From NCBI GenBank assembly GCA_947095585.1, contig OX352761.1, positions 49,774,019 to 49,838,018 on the forward strand: DNA of 64,000 bases, in the 5' to 3' direction. Under the pieces are notes generated by a model. The model was not told where the DNA came from and ran no database searches. It worked only from the letters and a program-made list of their open reading frames with translations. Every line of letters starts with the position of its first letter. The first letter of the stretch is position 1. This document shows, piece after piece, positions 1-12,013 of the stretch. The stretch is from Nephrocerus scutellatus. Its lineage: Eukaryota > Arthropoda > Insecta > Diptera > Pipunculidae. A program made the translations under genes and the position numbers.

Positions 1-210
1 AATTCTTTTGCTCTAACTTTTTGATTTATAAGCTTTTTCTGTGTAAAAGCCAAACTTATGTGACCCTTTTAATGACCAACCAATGACGAATGACCAACGC
101 TGTACAATCGGGAACTTTATCGACGACTAAAAAAACATTTTACTAATAAAAACAAATGATTTATTGAATTGACTTGATTTTAATAAGTTCGTACAAACTC
201 CTCAATCCTT
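1..210. other. flank left of the copia insertion
   Basis: AT-rich unique-looking sequence. No coding signal, repeat or RNA gene is recognised. It is the left flank of the large nested copia insertion and ends in the target duplication CCTCC at 211-215. Confidence 0.5.
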
Positions 211-215
211 CCTCC

Positions 216-464
216 TGTTGGTATCCTCTTGAATTTAAAATAATAAGATTACAAGTTAACAAACAATAATGCGTTCTTTAATTAAATATTTCTTCTTTTA
301 TCTGGTTACATGTGTATTGCGACATAGAACTTTTTAGAATGAAAAAATATATTATAAATTTCATCATTGAATATTATTAGAATAATATCAACACGAGAAT
401 ATGTGTTGCGATGGAGCGGATATATACAAAAAAATGAATACATTTGAATGCACGAATCAGAACA
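216..464 (-). repeat. copia 3' LTR
   Basis: A 249-bp LTR with short inverted ends TGTT/AACA. It is preceded on its strand by a purine-rich tract (465-480, read as TTTGAATGAGGAGGAG), the expected plus-strand primer. It aligns over its whole length with 34437-34670. The outer neighbour is CCTCC. Confidence 0.85.
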
Positions 465-489
465 CTCCTCCTCATTCAAATTATGTTAC

Positions 490-1721
490 ATCGCATTTTT
501 CCCGTAGCAATTTAATACGGGCCATCGGTAGTGGCTTGGGTAAGAGATCTGCGACCATAGTCTCCGTTGGACAGTACGAGCATCTGACTACATTTCTTTC
601 CACATAGTCTTTGACGAATTAAAACCGCACGTCTATGTGTTTGGAGCGTCCCGACAATTTTTCCTCTTCGATGAGGTTTAAGCAGCTCTGATTGTCTTCG
701 AACAGAGTCGTTGGTGTCTCTATCGATCGATTGAAGTCTTCCAATACTCGTCGGATCCACTGTGCCTCCTTGCATGCCTCCGAAAGAGCAATAAATTCTG
801 CCTCGGTTGAGGATAATGCCACACATGTTCGTCTCTTGCAACTCCAACTGATCACCCCGTCTAAATAGAATGATTTTCTATCGACTCGATTTTTCGCCCA
901 ATTTGCATCCGCATATCCAATAAGATCATTTTTACTGCTGGTCCTACCTAGTAACAATGATAGATTGGCAGTCCCATGCAGATACTTCAACACGCGCTTT
1001 AGTTCGTTCCAATCCTCTTGGTTTGGACCAGATACTCTTTGTGCCAGAATCGATACGCTGGCCGATATGTCTGGTCGTGTGCATCCAACCAACTGCCGAT
1101 ATTTGTCGTTGTTTATTAACGTATCTGAGATATCACCCTTATCGTATGATACGCTCATTGGCACATCTGATAGTTTCGCGTCAGCTAGACCGAACTCACT
1201 GACGACACTTTTGATGTACGTGGATTGGTTGAGCGCGAAATTACCATCCGCATTTCTGTTGACTTTCAGTCCAAGATAATTCCGAATGTCACCAAGATTT
1301 TTAATTTTGAACTTTGATCCCAAAATGTTCTCACAGGCCGCGAGTAATTCGTCACATTTGCTAGCTATGACCAAATCATCAACGTATATTAAGATATAGC
1401 AATATTTACCTTTGGTTGTGAGTGTATAGAAGACTGCGTCATTTTTACTTTGAACGTATCCAGCGTCTGTCAGAACCCGATGTATCGCCTGGTTCCAAAC
1501 TCTTGCCGACTGCTTCAGTCCATAGATACTCCTCCTCAAGAGGCAAACATGATTTTCAAAACCTTCAACCACAAACCCAGCCGGTTGTTTCATGTATATT
1601 GTCTCCTTTAGTTCTCCGTTGAGGAATGCAGTCTTCGCGTGGAGATGTTGCACCTTTAAATTCTCTTTTGCCGCAATTGATAGTAGAATTCGGAATGTTG
1701 TCTGTTTGACAACTGGTGCGA
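490..1721 (-). pseudogene. copia Pol: reverse transcriptase (most) and RNase H
   Basis: An open stretch at 619-1721 starts at the FAPV motif of copia RT. It holds the palm motif YVDD in IYVDDLVIAS and the RNase H core: YADANW (first Asp), STEAEF (Glu), FEDNQS (Asp), then KHIDVR. Between 619 and about 490 the last residues (ADLL.KPL type ending) can be read only after a frame break. A few residues are missing after YRQLVG, where copia normally has a short ALLYLA-like segment before TRPDI. The upstream part of RT is 5.2 kb away because a DNA transposon sits between the codons for DYDLV and FAPV. Non-functional because of the insertion and frame breaks. Confidence 0.88.
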
Positions 1722-3799
1722 ATCCCAAGTAACAATTTCAAGCAAACTATTTTCTGAATTTGCGAAAAGTAGTTGCCTAATAGCAAAATTTGCCAAATTC
1801 TGAGAGCTGTTATTTATAAATTTGTTTAAATTTTTCGAGAAATTAGAGAAAAGTTTGCTTAAATTTTTCAAACATCATGACTCTTTTTTTTTTTTTTTTT
1901 TTTTTAGCAAAACAGAAGAAATTCAGAAGATAGTGGAGATAGAAACAATTCTAATCAGTTTCTTAAATACAATAAATTAGCAATTAAGCAAACTAGTTTA
2001 CTAACACTGTATTTTGCGTAATCGCTGTGTCAGAGAAAAATCAGAGAAAACTTTGCTTGTATATTTCGAAAAATCAATAAATCATCTTTTTTTTTTTTGC
2101 AAAACAGAAGAAATTCAGAACATAGTGGAGATATAAACCCTTCTGATCAAATTCGTAGAAGTAACAAATTTGCAACTAAGCAAATTAGTTTGCTATCGCT
2201 ATATTTTGCGTAATCGCATATGATCAAATCTGATCAAATTCGTAGAAGTAACAAATTTGCAACTAAGCAAATTAGTTTGCTATCGCTATATTTTGCGTAA
2301 TCGCATATGAAGCGACTCCTTAACCATCTTACCTAAGTACTGTATATACAACCAATGCTAAAATCGGTCTATATTAATTATTAGCAATTCTTGCTGCCCA
2401 AAACGGTTTGTTCTGAATCAGAGCTGAAATTAAGCAAAACGTTCAGACTAAATAAACATTTTTAAACATTCTGAATTTAAGCAAAAGCTAGTTGCAAAAT
2501 CAGAACATATTTGCCAATATTTTTGCTATTTTTCAGCGTTTTTTAAGCAAACTATTTTTATCTTATTCAGAGCTGAAATTAAGCAAAATGTTCAGACTAA
2601 ATTAAATTTTCAAACATTCTGAATTTCAGTAGAGCGAGTTGCAAAAACAGAGCTGATTTTGCTAATTTTTTTGCTATTTAAATGCAGCGTTTTTGAGTAA
2701 ACTACTTTGCTCTGAATCAGAGCTGAAATAAAGCAAAACTTTTAGACTAAATTAAGTTTTCAGACATTCTGAGTTTTAGCATAGCGAGTTGCAAAATCAG
2801 AGCTAATTTTCCCTATATTTTTGCTATTTCTATGTAGCATTTTTGACCAAACTACTCGTTTTTGCCATTTTCAAAAATCTACAAATTTCAAGTTTTTATG
2901 AATTTTTCAGAATTTTAAATTTTAGCTACCTAAAATACACGCCCTTTTCATATTTAAAGAAAACAAGAACCGTCATATTTTGGAAGCAGTCGGACAGATT
3001 GTTCAGGGGGCTCCCATACAAATATGGATAATGAGATACCGACTTGATTATTTCAGTTGAATTAAACTCGCACTCAGCTTACGACAAACTTAGTGCCATC
3101 TTCTGGCCACGATAAAATGGCTTTTTATTCCCACCCACTTGGCACAGCATAAGATTTCTGCCGAAATTGGCTTCATTAGTTTATACAACTTTGTACATCT
3201 TGAAACTTTAATGTTAATAAAACAAGGAGAAATCATTGCATTAATTATACATATTTTCTTAAATTTATGATTTTTAATTTTTGATTCCATCAAAAATTGC
3301 AGATTGGGATTTTGCAAATTTTCAAGATGGCTGCTACTTTACTAAAGTAAAGAATAAGAAACAAAATGAAAATGTTGTAAAATGAACTAGTTATACTACT
3401 TGGACACATGCGAAAAAAATTTCAATGTTGCTTTATGCTCCACGTAAAAATAAAGTAAATGCTAATAATAATAATAATTTATAATTTATAAATTAATAAT
3501 TTCTTGATGACTATGGTTTAATATTATAATTTCATCATTATATGTGAATATATGAAAATTGTAATAGAGAAATATTTTTAGAAACCTCATTTCAGCTTGT
3601 TGCGTTTTAGTGACAGAAATTATAAAAATCTTACTGGCAAACTCACACCTTCCCACCTTCCATTTACGTAAATAAAAGTGATTTACCATACTAGATAATA
3701 AATAATAAATAAAAAAAATCTTAAATTTATTATCATATCATTTGCTGATATAATCAAATTTTCAAATGGTCTGTTATTAGAGATGGGTCTATTCCAAAG

Positions 3800-4260
3800 T
3801 TCAATCTTTTTTAAATTCTTTACATTAACTTCGCGTGCCCGTGTGCTTGTTTGTTTGTTGGTTTGTTTGTTTGTCGTGTCTTTTCGATGGACAACACTTT
3901 TTGTAAAAATTGTGGAGACCCCGGGGGGCCCCAAATTTTTTTAAATTTTACACACATATGTATATGTCCGATGAACAAAACTTTTTGTCAAATTTTTGGA
4001 GTAAACGGGCCCTGAGGACCGAGGGGTGCCCATTTAAAAATTAAAAAATTAGCCTGATTTTCTTCAAATTTTAAACACATGATTTCCGATGGACAAAACT
4101 TTTTGCACAATTTTTAGAGTGACGAGGCCCTGAGGCCCATATACATTTTTTAAAAATTAACCCGATTTTCTTCATTTTTCAACACACGTGAATCTCCAAT
4201 CACATGAAAAATTTTAATTTTAATGGGTTTTTTTCTTCAAACTTGTATTTAACTTAACTT
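3800..4260 (-). repeat. copy of the TAAATTCTCTA-ended AT-rich family inside element 1
   Basis: From the sequence ATTAACTTCGCGTGCCCGTG near 3823 the block runs through two to three ~115-bp units with the phrase TCCGATGGACAA and GC-rich CCCTGAGG blocks, to an ATGGGTTTTTTT end near 4235. It is diverged from the other copies and was carried in, or inserted into, the CCCAAGTA element. Confidence 0.6.
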
Positions 4261-4824
4261 GACTCCTCAACTTCTTTGCGGTACTTTTTAACCAACTTTC
4301 AAGCAATCTAGAGAATTTTTTGAGCATCTCAGTGCCATGGGCCTTTTCAGAGATCCCGCTTTTGGTGCATGTGGCACGAGTGATATGTGGAAAAACGATT
4401 TTTTCAACTTTTTAAGGACCTTTTTAACAAACTTCCACAAATTCTATAGAGTTTTGTGAGTAGCTTAGTCTCGTAGGGCGTTTCCAAGATCCCGCGTGTG
4501 AACACATGTCATCAGTCTCCTCTGGCGCGTGTAATTCGTGCAATAGTAGTTGTTTCGGCTTCTCTGAAGTCATTTTTATCCAACTTTAGAGTTAAAGTTT
4601 TGTGCGCGTCTGAAACGTGTGGCGCGAGTGTCGGTGTATACATAAACATATGTACCATAAAAACGGTTTGTTTTTACATTTACCTGTTTTCTTTTGTTTT
4701 TTATTTGACATTTTTTATTACCACCAACAACAGGCTTTTGTCCTTGGCACCTTGGCTTGACATTTTTTATGTTGCGAAAATTAACATATTTTATAAATAT
4801 ATTAAAAAACAAACCTGTAAAAAA

Positions 4825-4935
4825 ATGCAAACAAACCCAAATCAATTTTGGTGTTCTATTTGCTGCGACAACAAGTCAACTAACGACAGATGTCAAACTG
4901 CAAATGAAGCGCAACATTTATTTGTAAATCATTGA
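4825..4935 (+). CDS. short ORF with Cys/His pairs in the core of element 1
   Basis: 36 codons starting at an ATG in a run of A (AAAAAAATGC) and ending TGA. The peptide has W-C-x2-C near residue 10 and H-x4-H at its end, a zinc-finger-like spacing. An AATAAA-like signal follows near 5004. The same leader and the first codons recur in element 2 (reverse strand, about 38230-38650), where the ORF is cut off after about 13 codons. It may be the first exon left over from a parent transposase gene, or chance. A larger frame from 4498 exists but has no recognisable domain. Confidence 0.3.
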   Translation: MQTNPNQFWCSICCDNKSTNDRCQTANEAQHLFVNH

Positions 4936-6295
4936 ACTCGTTTTCCCTCTTGTACCAAGGAAATCTACTTTAGTACGTCCGTTTTACTTTTTGTTACTTT
5001 GTATGAATAAAAAAAACGTTTTAATTTTATTAACGCATTAATTGCTAATCATCCTCAAATTGTTTCTTCTTTAATTTTCTTTATTATTTGCGAATAAATT
5101 AATGCAATTTTCTGGGTGCCACATCAAAAATTGCGTATTAGGAATATTTTCAAAAATTTCAAGATGGCTGTTACTTAACAAATTTAAACAATGAGTAACA
5201 ATGAAATAGCTAGTGGAAAATTAACTAGTTGTACTATTTGGACACATGCGAAAAAATTTCAATGTTGTGTTGCTTAATTTCCGCTCTGATTTTGATTGTT
5301 TGCTAAAAAACGCTGAAAAATAGCAAAAATATCTACAAAATATGTTTTCATTTTGCACTCGCTTTTGCTAAAATTCAGAATTTTTGAAAATTTTAATTTA
5401 GTCTGAACGTGTTGCCTAATTTCAGCTCTGAATCAGAGCAAAATAGTTTGCTTAAAAAACGCTGAAAAATAGCAAAAATATTGTCAAAAATTCTTCTGAT
5501 TTTGCAATCCGCTTTTGCTCAAATTCAGAATGTTTGAAAATTTTTATTTAGTTTGAACGTGTTGCCTAATTGCAGCTCTGAATCAGAGCAAAATAGTTTG
5601 CTTAAAAAACGCTGAAAAATAGCAAACATATTAGCAAAAATTGTTCTGATTTTGCAATCCGCTTTTGCTAAAATTCAGAATGTTTGAAAATTTTTATTTA
5701 GTCTGAACATGTTGCCTGAATCAGAGCAAAATAGTTTGGTTAAAAAACGCTAAAAAATAGCTAAAATATTGGCAAAAATTGTTCTGATTTTGCAACCCGC
5801 TTTTGCTAAAATTCAGAATGTTTGAAAATTTTTATTTAGTCTGAACGTGTTGCCTGCTGAAACTCTGAAAGAGCAAAATAGTTTGCTTAAAAACGCTGCA
5901 TATAAATAGCAAATATATTGGCAAAATTATCTCTGATTTTGCAACTCGATTTGGTAGATTTCAGAATATTTGAAAAATTCAAATAAGTCTGAACGTTTTA
6001 CTTAGTTTCAGCTCTGATTCAGAGCAAAATTATTTGCTTAGAAACGCCATGTGTTTAAGGAAACTATTTTGCTCTGAATCAGAGCTGAAATTAAGCAAAA
6101 CGTTCAGAATAAATGAATATTTAAATATTTTTAAATTAATATTTTGAATTTTTGCAAACATTTTAGCAAAATCAGAACTTATATTTTCAATATAGGCAAA
6201 GTATTCAAAGAACTAAAATATTGCTTAACTCTTTCTGAAGAACCTCTGATTCTGCCTGCTATAAGAAAATCTTTCTTAATAGCAATCAAATTGCT

Positions 6296-6903
6296 GATTC
6301 TAGGCCAATTCCACTGGACACAATTCAACTGGCACAATTTAACATGGCACAATTCCACTGGGCACAATTCAACTTGGCACAATTCAACTTGCACAATTCA
6401 GCTTTTTGATAATCAAACGCATTTAGGGTGGTAATTCGCATGCGTGATTTACCACCCTAAATGCGTTTGATTATCAAAAAAATAACTTGTGCAAGTTGAA
6501 TTCGTTTAATCATAAAAAAAGTTAAACTTAAAAAGTTACCTTAAGAAAGAATACGAACGTTATATAAAAATTGCAAAATATTTGAAAAAAAACCATAAAC
6601 AACGAAAAACGATACAATTAAAACCACGCCTACGCAAATAAAATATTAAACGCATTATGGTGATAAATCGCGAGCGCGATTGTTTTTTTGTACAAATCAA
6701 ACCATGCCAACGCAAATAAAATATTAATGTGTGTATTTCTGTATTTGCCTTTCCGTGTAACTATACAAGTTAAATTGTGCAAGTTGAATTGTGCAAGTTA
6801 AATTGTTCCCCAGTGGAATTGTGCCAAGTTGAATTGTGCCAGTGGAATTGTGTCCAGTCGAATTGTGTCTAGTGGAATTGTGCTAGTGGAATCGGCCGGT
6901 TAC
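6296..6903. mobile_element. 608-bp foldback, possibly Mutator-like, insertion in element 1
   Basis: It is flanked by a perfect 9-bp direct repeat CAAATTGCT (6287-6295 and 6904-6912), which interrupts the end of element 1; the other CCCAAGTA element shows the undisturbed sequence. Ends are inversely related (GGCCAATTCCAC near 6303; GGCCGATTCCAC on the other strand near 6895). Beside each end lie ~13-15-bp iterations of GGCACAATTCAACTT. A long hairpin occupies 6403-6480. A 9-bp duplication is typical of Mutator-like elements, but no transposase is present to confirm it. Confidence 0.7.
6403..6480. repeat. perfect 32-bp inverted repeat with 14-base loop
   Basis: Arms 6403-6434 and 6449-6480 are exact reverse complements, with TTCGCATGCGTGAT between them. 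Weaker complementarity continues outside the arms through the CAACTTGCACAA iterations. It lies in the 608-bp foldback element. Confidence 0.9.
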
Positions 6904-6921
6904 CAAATTGCTACTTGGGAT

Positions 6922-7250
6922 ACCAAATCATAGTCACTTAGGAATTTTTGCGAAAAACCCTGTGCAACTAGACGCGCTTTGTAGCTCTTGATGTTACCTT
7001 TGGTGTCGGTTTTTAGTTTGAAAATCAATTTGCTGCCAATCGCCTTTCTGCCTGTTGGTAGTTCACATAGTTGCCATGTGGCATTATTATGTAGTGACAG
7101 CATTTCTTCTTTCATTGCCGCAAGCCATTCATTTTTCTGCTTACTGTTTAAAACCTCCTTTAAGCTTTTTGGTTCACTTACCGCAGTATTGATTAAATTT
7201 ACCTCCTCGTCCGGTGGCGTTTGTGTCATATCTTTATAATTCATCATTTC
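6922..7250 (-). pseudogene. copia RT, N-terminal part
   Basis: Reads the opening of copia RT: EWLAAMKEEM, then TW.L..LP.GRKAIGSK, then YKARLVAQGFSQK and DYDLV, where the frame runs into the CCCAAGTA element at 6919. It continues at 1721 with FAPV. Open on this strand, broken by the insertion. Confidence 0.88.
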
Positions 7251-8180
7251 GTCACACCACTTTACAGAAGCGATACCCTTATTTGGTCTGGTTGATCGTC
7301 GAATTTCCGCCTCACCGCTTGCGCCCGCATTGTTATTTGACCCTTCATCGTTTACGTTTTCCGTCGAATCAAAATTACCCTCTCATTCTTGGTGAATTTC
7401 CTCGTTGTCGTCCGCACTGAAATATTAATCGATTTCTTTGTTACCGTATTCTCCTTCTGCTTTTTGGTTACTTTCTATTCGCTGTCCTTGTAAACGAAGC
7501 ATTTCGATCCAAATCGTCGGAAATGCCTTATGCTGGGCTTTTTACTGAACCAGCTCTCGAATGGTGTCTTTTTTATTTCTTTTGTCGGTAGTCGATTTTG
7601 TATGTAATTTGCCTAATTTGCCATGACCACAGCCTCGACCCAAAATTTATTTTCCAACTTGGCCTCTATGATGATGCAGAGAGCCATTTCTATCAACGTA
7701 CGGTTTTTCCTTTCAGAAACATCATTTTGCTGCGATCCGAACGCCTAGGTATAACATCGACCAACTAAAGATCGCCTCAGTACGCCAGGCTGTATGGTGC
7801 CGTTCGTTGAAACTGTATATGCGTCTCCAAATACGTGATGAATTCTTGTCCCATGTATTTGCCACCTCTATCTGTGCGTACTACCCTTGGTTTCTTGTCA
7901 AACATGGTTTTGCACATAAACTGCCGTTTACCTGGAGTAATCATCAATAAAAGTGAGCACGTATCTTTTACCTGATGGTGTTACAGTTGGGCCGCAAACG
8001 TCGGTGTGTACCAAGTCCAGCACAACACTTGCATGATTGTGAGATTTTTGAGGAAATTTCATTCCACTCATTTTGCCCTCCAATTCAAAATTCAATTCAA
8101 CAATTAAAAATCACTTCTGGAATTTGACACCTTAAACGAGTTCTCCGGATGATAATCTTTTCACAATCTCGATGTCTCTA
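7251..8180 (-). pseudogene. copia integrase region, degenerate
   Basis: Several frames on the - strand give integrase pieces in order. Near 8180 is RDIEIVKRLSSGELV, continuous with WHKRLGHRD beyond the LINE at 8181-12013. Near 8060-7940 is HTDVCGP followed by GKRYVLTFIDDY, the first catalytic region. Then come a CTERKNR/NG-like stretch near 7700 and a Ser/Asn-rich linker leading to RT. Frameshifts and stops occur throughout. Confidence 0.75.
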
Positions 8181-8393
8181 GATTTAGATTTAGATTTAGA
8201 TTTTTATTACCATTCGTTTGAAATATTACAAAATCAAAAAAGCATGGCATTGCCGTCTGCCGATTGACAATTAATTCTGTATAATAATTTACAAGTTTTA
8301 CCACTTTGATTTAGTAAAATAAAAATACAAATAAATATTGAAATTAAAAAAAAAATATAAAGAATTTAATTTACGAAGGAAAGAGGGATTACT

Positions 8394-11300
8394 TTAGAAG
8401 TTGAGCGTAATAATTTGATTTCGATACGCCAGAGCAACTTTGCAATAGCGATACAGTTGTGACACATTAGGCTTGTTTAAGCATCCTAGTACTTCGACGT
8501 CCGGTATAAAATCAGTTCCGAAAAAGTGTTTTCTCGTTTCCTTCAACATCGGGCATCTTCCAAGGAAATGTAGAACATCTTCCCTTTCTCCAAGATTACA
8601 TAGGGTGCAAATAATTGGAAGATCTTCTCTATGTGGAATAAAATTCAGATGGAGTAGTTCGCCACGAAGTTTTTTAACCATCGATAGTTCATCCACACTA
8701 TATTCGTCCCTAGAGTAACTGTCTTGCAGATTGTGACATAATTGACTATACGTGGTTCTGTGAATCGACGCCGCTGCTTCTCTTAGAAAGCCTTCCCTTA
8801 GTTGAAGGTCAACTTTTTTTATGAGGTTATAGAGCATTGGTTTCCAATTTTGATGCTCTGCTATATTAAGTTGAAGCTCCATGCCACAGCTTTGCGCTAG
8901 CTCCATCCATTCCGCGAACCAACTTGACCGATTGGAAATTGTTTTAAGTGCAATTTTCTTCGGCAGTCGATCATTTGGCATTTTAAGAACCTTCAGGATA
9001 TAGTCCACTTGCATCTTTAGCGTTTTTATGAATATTGGGGGTAGTCCTGTCTCAATCATTAGCATGTAGTTAGGTGTATTCGGTGGAAGTCGGAATGTTC
9101 TTTTTATGTAGAATCTCAAGAGCTTTTCTACGGTGTCATACCTTTTGGTTCCCCATACTTGGGCTGTATACAGTATAATGGCTTCGGAGCATGCTTCAAA
9201 AACTTTGTATTTGCTGCTATGCGAAATAAGTTTGTTGGCAAAACACTTTCTCCAGGTAGCATTTATTGCTATTTTTGCCTTTGCAATTTTTTCATCGAAA
9301 TGTTTTTTCATATTCAAGTTTTTTGTGAAGTAAACTCCTAGGTATTTGTAGTCCGTCACTACCTCAATTCTTTCTCCATTGTACAACCATTTTTCGTTAG
9401 CACAGCTCCTGCCACCTCCTCTCTTAAATATCATTACCTTGGATTTCTCCAAGTTAACCACTAAGCTCCATAATTGACAGTATTCATATAACCGATTAAT
9501 CATCCGCTGGAGAGTCTCGGGAGTGCACGCAAACATAACTATGTCGTCTGCAAACATCAGGGCCTTTATCCTTTATGTACCTGCGAACTCTGTACCTCCG
9601 GGTAGAAAATCGATTAAGTCTTCAATGAAGGGTGCAAACAATTCCGGACTTAAAGAACATCCTTGCCTTAATCCAGCCTCCGTTTGAAACCACTCTGAAG
9701 ATCCTTCCCCATCCCACACTGCTGCTTTTGTATCTTCATACAGGTTTTTCCAAATTTGAGCGACATCCCCATACCATATATTATAAAACAATGCATTTCG
9801 GTCTACTGTATCAAAGGCTGCTTTTAAGTCTATAAAAAATACATATAGCTTCTTCTGTCTCGCGAGAAAGGACTCCGCAATACTTCTCAAGACGAATATA
9901 TGATCCACAGTCGAATATCCTGATCTAAATCCTGCTTGAAATTCTTTCAACAAATTATTTTCACTTATCCATGTCGTGAGCCGTTTTTGTAGAATAGCTG
10001 TGTAGATTTTGTAGGAGGCATTAAGAAACGAGACACCCCTATAGTTGGCTGGGTCCGATTTATTCCCTTTCTTATGGATGGGGTAGATCAGAGCTTCTTT
10101 AAATTTCTGCGGTATAATGCCATTCTCCATTATTTTATTAAACACAAGAGCCATCTTGTCTATAAGCACAGTGGTCCCATATTTATAAAATTCGACCGGT
10201 ATTCGGTCAGATCCAGGAGCTTTGCCATCCTTTAGCTCAGCCAGAGCTATACTAATATCTCGCGGTGAAATTCGTTCATCCAGCAACTGAGTTGTTAAAC
10301 AGGGAGCAGCATAATGAAACTTAAGTCTAACCATTACCGGATTAAGCAATTTCTTAAAATGAGTACATAGCACGCTAGGTGTTAAGATTTTACTGATGTC
10401 ATACTTCTTGCCATTGAATTTCTTCGCCAGCCTTCAGAACTCTGCCGCAGTGTTACATTGGGCCAACTTTAGGGCTTCTGCTTCGAAGAAGTTTTTTCTT
10501 TTGCTTCTGCATAACTCCTTGTAATTCTTGTTTGCATCGATGTAGAAGTTCTTGAAGTTATCCTCGGTTGAATTACGGAGGTCTCTAAGCCAGGCGAATG
10601 ATCGCTTCCTCGCCGTCTCGCATTCCTCGTCAAACCACTTCTCTCTGCACCAGTCTCTGCGGTTCTTATTTTGTCCGGTGATTGGATAAGATACCTTGAT
10701 AGCCTCTATAATGTTTTCCAAATCTGCCTCTTGTTGCATGCTTAGTATTTCATCCAGTTGTCTTTTGTAGGGAAGAGCGTTAACCTCTTTCCACAACAAT
10801 TTAGGAAGGAGCTTCATATTTCTGATCCCTTCATTTTCGTTGTTTTTCACTTGAAAAGTTATGACTATTGGTAGATGATCTGAGTATGGCACCTGTTCAA
10901 CTTTTAAATCTGTTACATGCGAATTCCATTCTCCACCAATAAGTTCATAATCGATCACTGACGTTCCTTGATGACTTACAAAAGTAAATTCCCCACTTTT
11001 ATCAGACTTACTCGTTCCATTCAAAATCCGCAGTCCAAAAGATTGGCAGAATTCCAGCACTCTCATGCCTCTAGTGTTACGCAAATCATCTTTTGATGCT
11101 CTAACTATTCCGGCGCTAGTGTTTTCAGATCCAGCTTCAGTACCAGTTCTAGCATTCAAATCACCTATCACCATTAGATTTGTATTGTCTCTGTACTGTG
11201 CTATACTTTGCAGTTTATCAAAGTCACGTTCCCAATAATTGCAGTTGACGTATGTTGGGATTATCCAAAACTCTTTATTTTCAAAACTAACATTTGCGTA

Positions 11301-11590
11301 GGTTGAGCACTCTACTGTATTAATTTCACATATAATACCTCTGATATCCCTTTTATAGCCAAAGTAACAGCCACCACTTCCTCTTCCCAATCTATGTATT
11401 TGCGTTGCAGGTATCCATTTGTACTTGTAATTCGGAAACTTATTCTCTAAATAATCTTCATTCTCTTTTTTGTCTACTAGAAAGGTCTCAAATAGAAAAA
11501 CTAACTCAAATTGATTAATAAAACTAAAAAAATCTGGGTATAACGATTTGTTACGTAACCCCGCTACATTGTATGATAATATTTAAATTT
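8394..11590 (-). pseudogene. LINE 1 ORF2: endonuclease, reverse transcriptase, CCHC tail
   Basis: Endonuclease domain (11590-10434) with YNVAGLRN at the start, then VIGDLNARTG and YSDHLPIV, the metal- and phosphate-binding motifs of APE nucleases. RT (10430-9500) has motif A FIDLKAAFDTV, motif B GLRQGCSLSP and the catalytic FADD in MFADDIVMF. The thumb and C-terminus follow to 8394, with C-x2-C and H-x4-C (CTLCNLGEREDVLHFLGRC). Only two lesions separate it from one continuous frame: a TGA codon at 10431-10433, where related proteins have Trp, and a 7-bp tandem duplication of CCTTTAT at 9563-9576 just before FADD. Stop at 8394. Confidence 0.85.
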
Positions 11591-11599
11591 TATTGCATA

Positions 11600-12013
11600 T
11601 GGTTTATTAGCTAACTTTTTACTACTATCATGGCAGACGGCATTATAATTAAAAACGTTTCTTGGAACTGCATACTCCCCCCGAATGATGTTCTCCAACA
11701 ATTCCATTGTCCTCTGTGATTGGCGCTCGGCACTCACTGCTGTCGCTGCGATCACTTGTGTTTGCACCATAAGTGGATCTTGTGGAACCTGTTTCAACTG
11801 ACGTTGTTACATCACCCACAATCTGCTGCAGAACTGTCATTGCATTATCAGGAACACCTTCACACATTAGACTGTTGTTTTTGTCGAAATAAAATGTCTT
11901 ATTCTCTATTTCAAGTTTTTGACCACGAATTTGAACCCTTAAACTTCTATTTTGATGTGCAATATCCTTTTTTAATTCGAACAAACGTTTCCTGCGTTGG
12001 CGGGCCCTCGCAG
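11600..12013 (-). pseudogene. LINE 1 ORF1 C-terminal remnant
   Basis: A charged, probably coiled-coil stretch (QRRKRLFELKKDIAHQN) followed by a Ser/Thr-rich tail in an open frame of 111 codons (11649-11984). Its position directly 5' of the endonuclease frame suggests ORF1. No zinc knuckle or RRM is visible and the N-terminus is missing, so the protein was truncated on insertion or belongs to a short-ORF1 family. Confidence 0.5.

Larger units (their letters stand above)
1724..6919 (+). mobile_element. CCCAAGTA-ended DNA element 1, non-autonomous
   Basis: Ends are CCCAAGTAACAATTT (1724) and the inverse of CCCAAGTAGCAATTT (6919), 14 of 15 matching. The 2 bp on each side are AT (1722-1723, 6920-6921), and removing the element with one AT rejoins the copia RT reading frame. 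Both sides of the core carry repeats built on GCTCTGATTCAGAGC and AAGCAAA: copies related to the 277-bp unit near the left end (about 1780-2340), and 120-150-bp units at about 2390-2840 and 5270-6180. The core (2840-5270) has no transposase. A related element lies at 34996-42957 in the opposite orientation. The superfamily is unassigned; a 2-bp duplication with CCC ends would fit some CACTA-like or ISL2EU-like groups. Confidence 0.82.
8181..12013 (-). mobile_element. LINE 1: APE-type non-LTR retrotransposon
   Basis: It is bounded by an 8-bp direct repeat TGTCTCTA (8173-8180, 12014-12021) that falls inside the copia GAG_pre-integrase to integrase junction, so the borders are exact. The 3' end, at low coordinate, has a (TAAATC)n tail at 8181-8205. 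Coding order on the - strand is an ORF1 remnant, then endonuclease, RT and a C-terminal Cys/His motif. 3.8 kb; the 5' end probably lacks the start of ORF1. The clade is not assigned with confidence. Confidence 0.88.

Noticed and set aside
3200..3700. Small - strand frames near 3090-3689 as host genes
   Set aside because: They lie in the core of the CCCAAGTA element, are short and AT-driven, with no splice or domain signal.
4498..4824. Larger frame extending upstream of the ATG at 4825
   Set aside because: Hydrophobic, low-complexity translation with no conserved partner in element 2 beyond nucleotide similarity.
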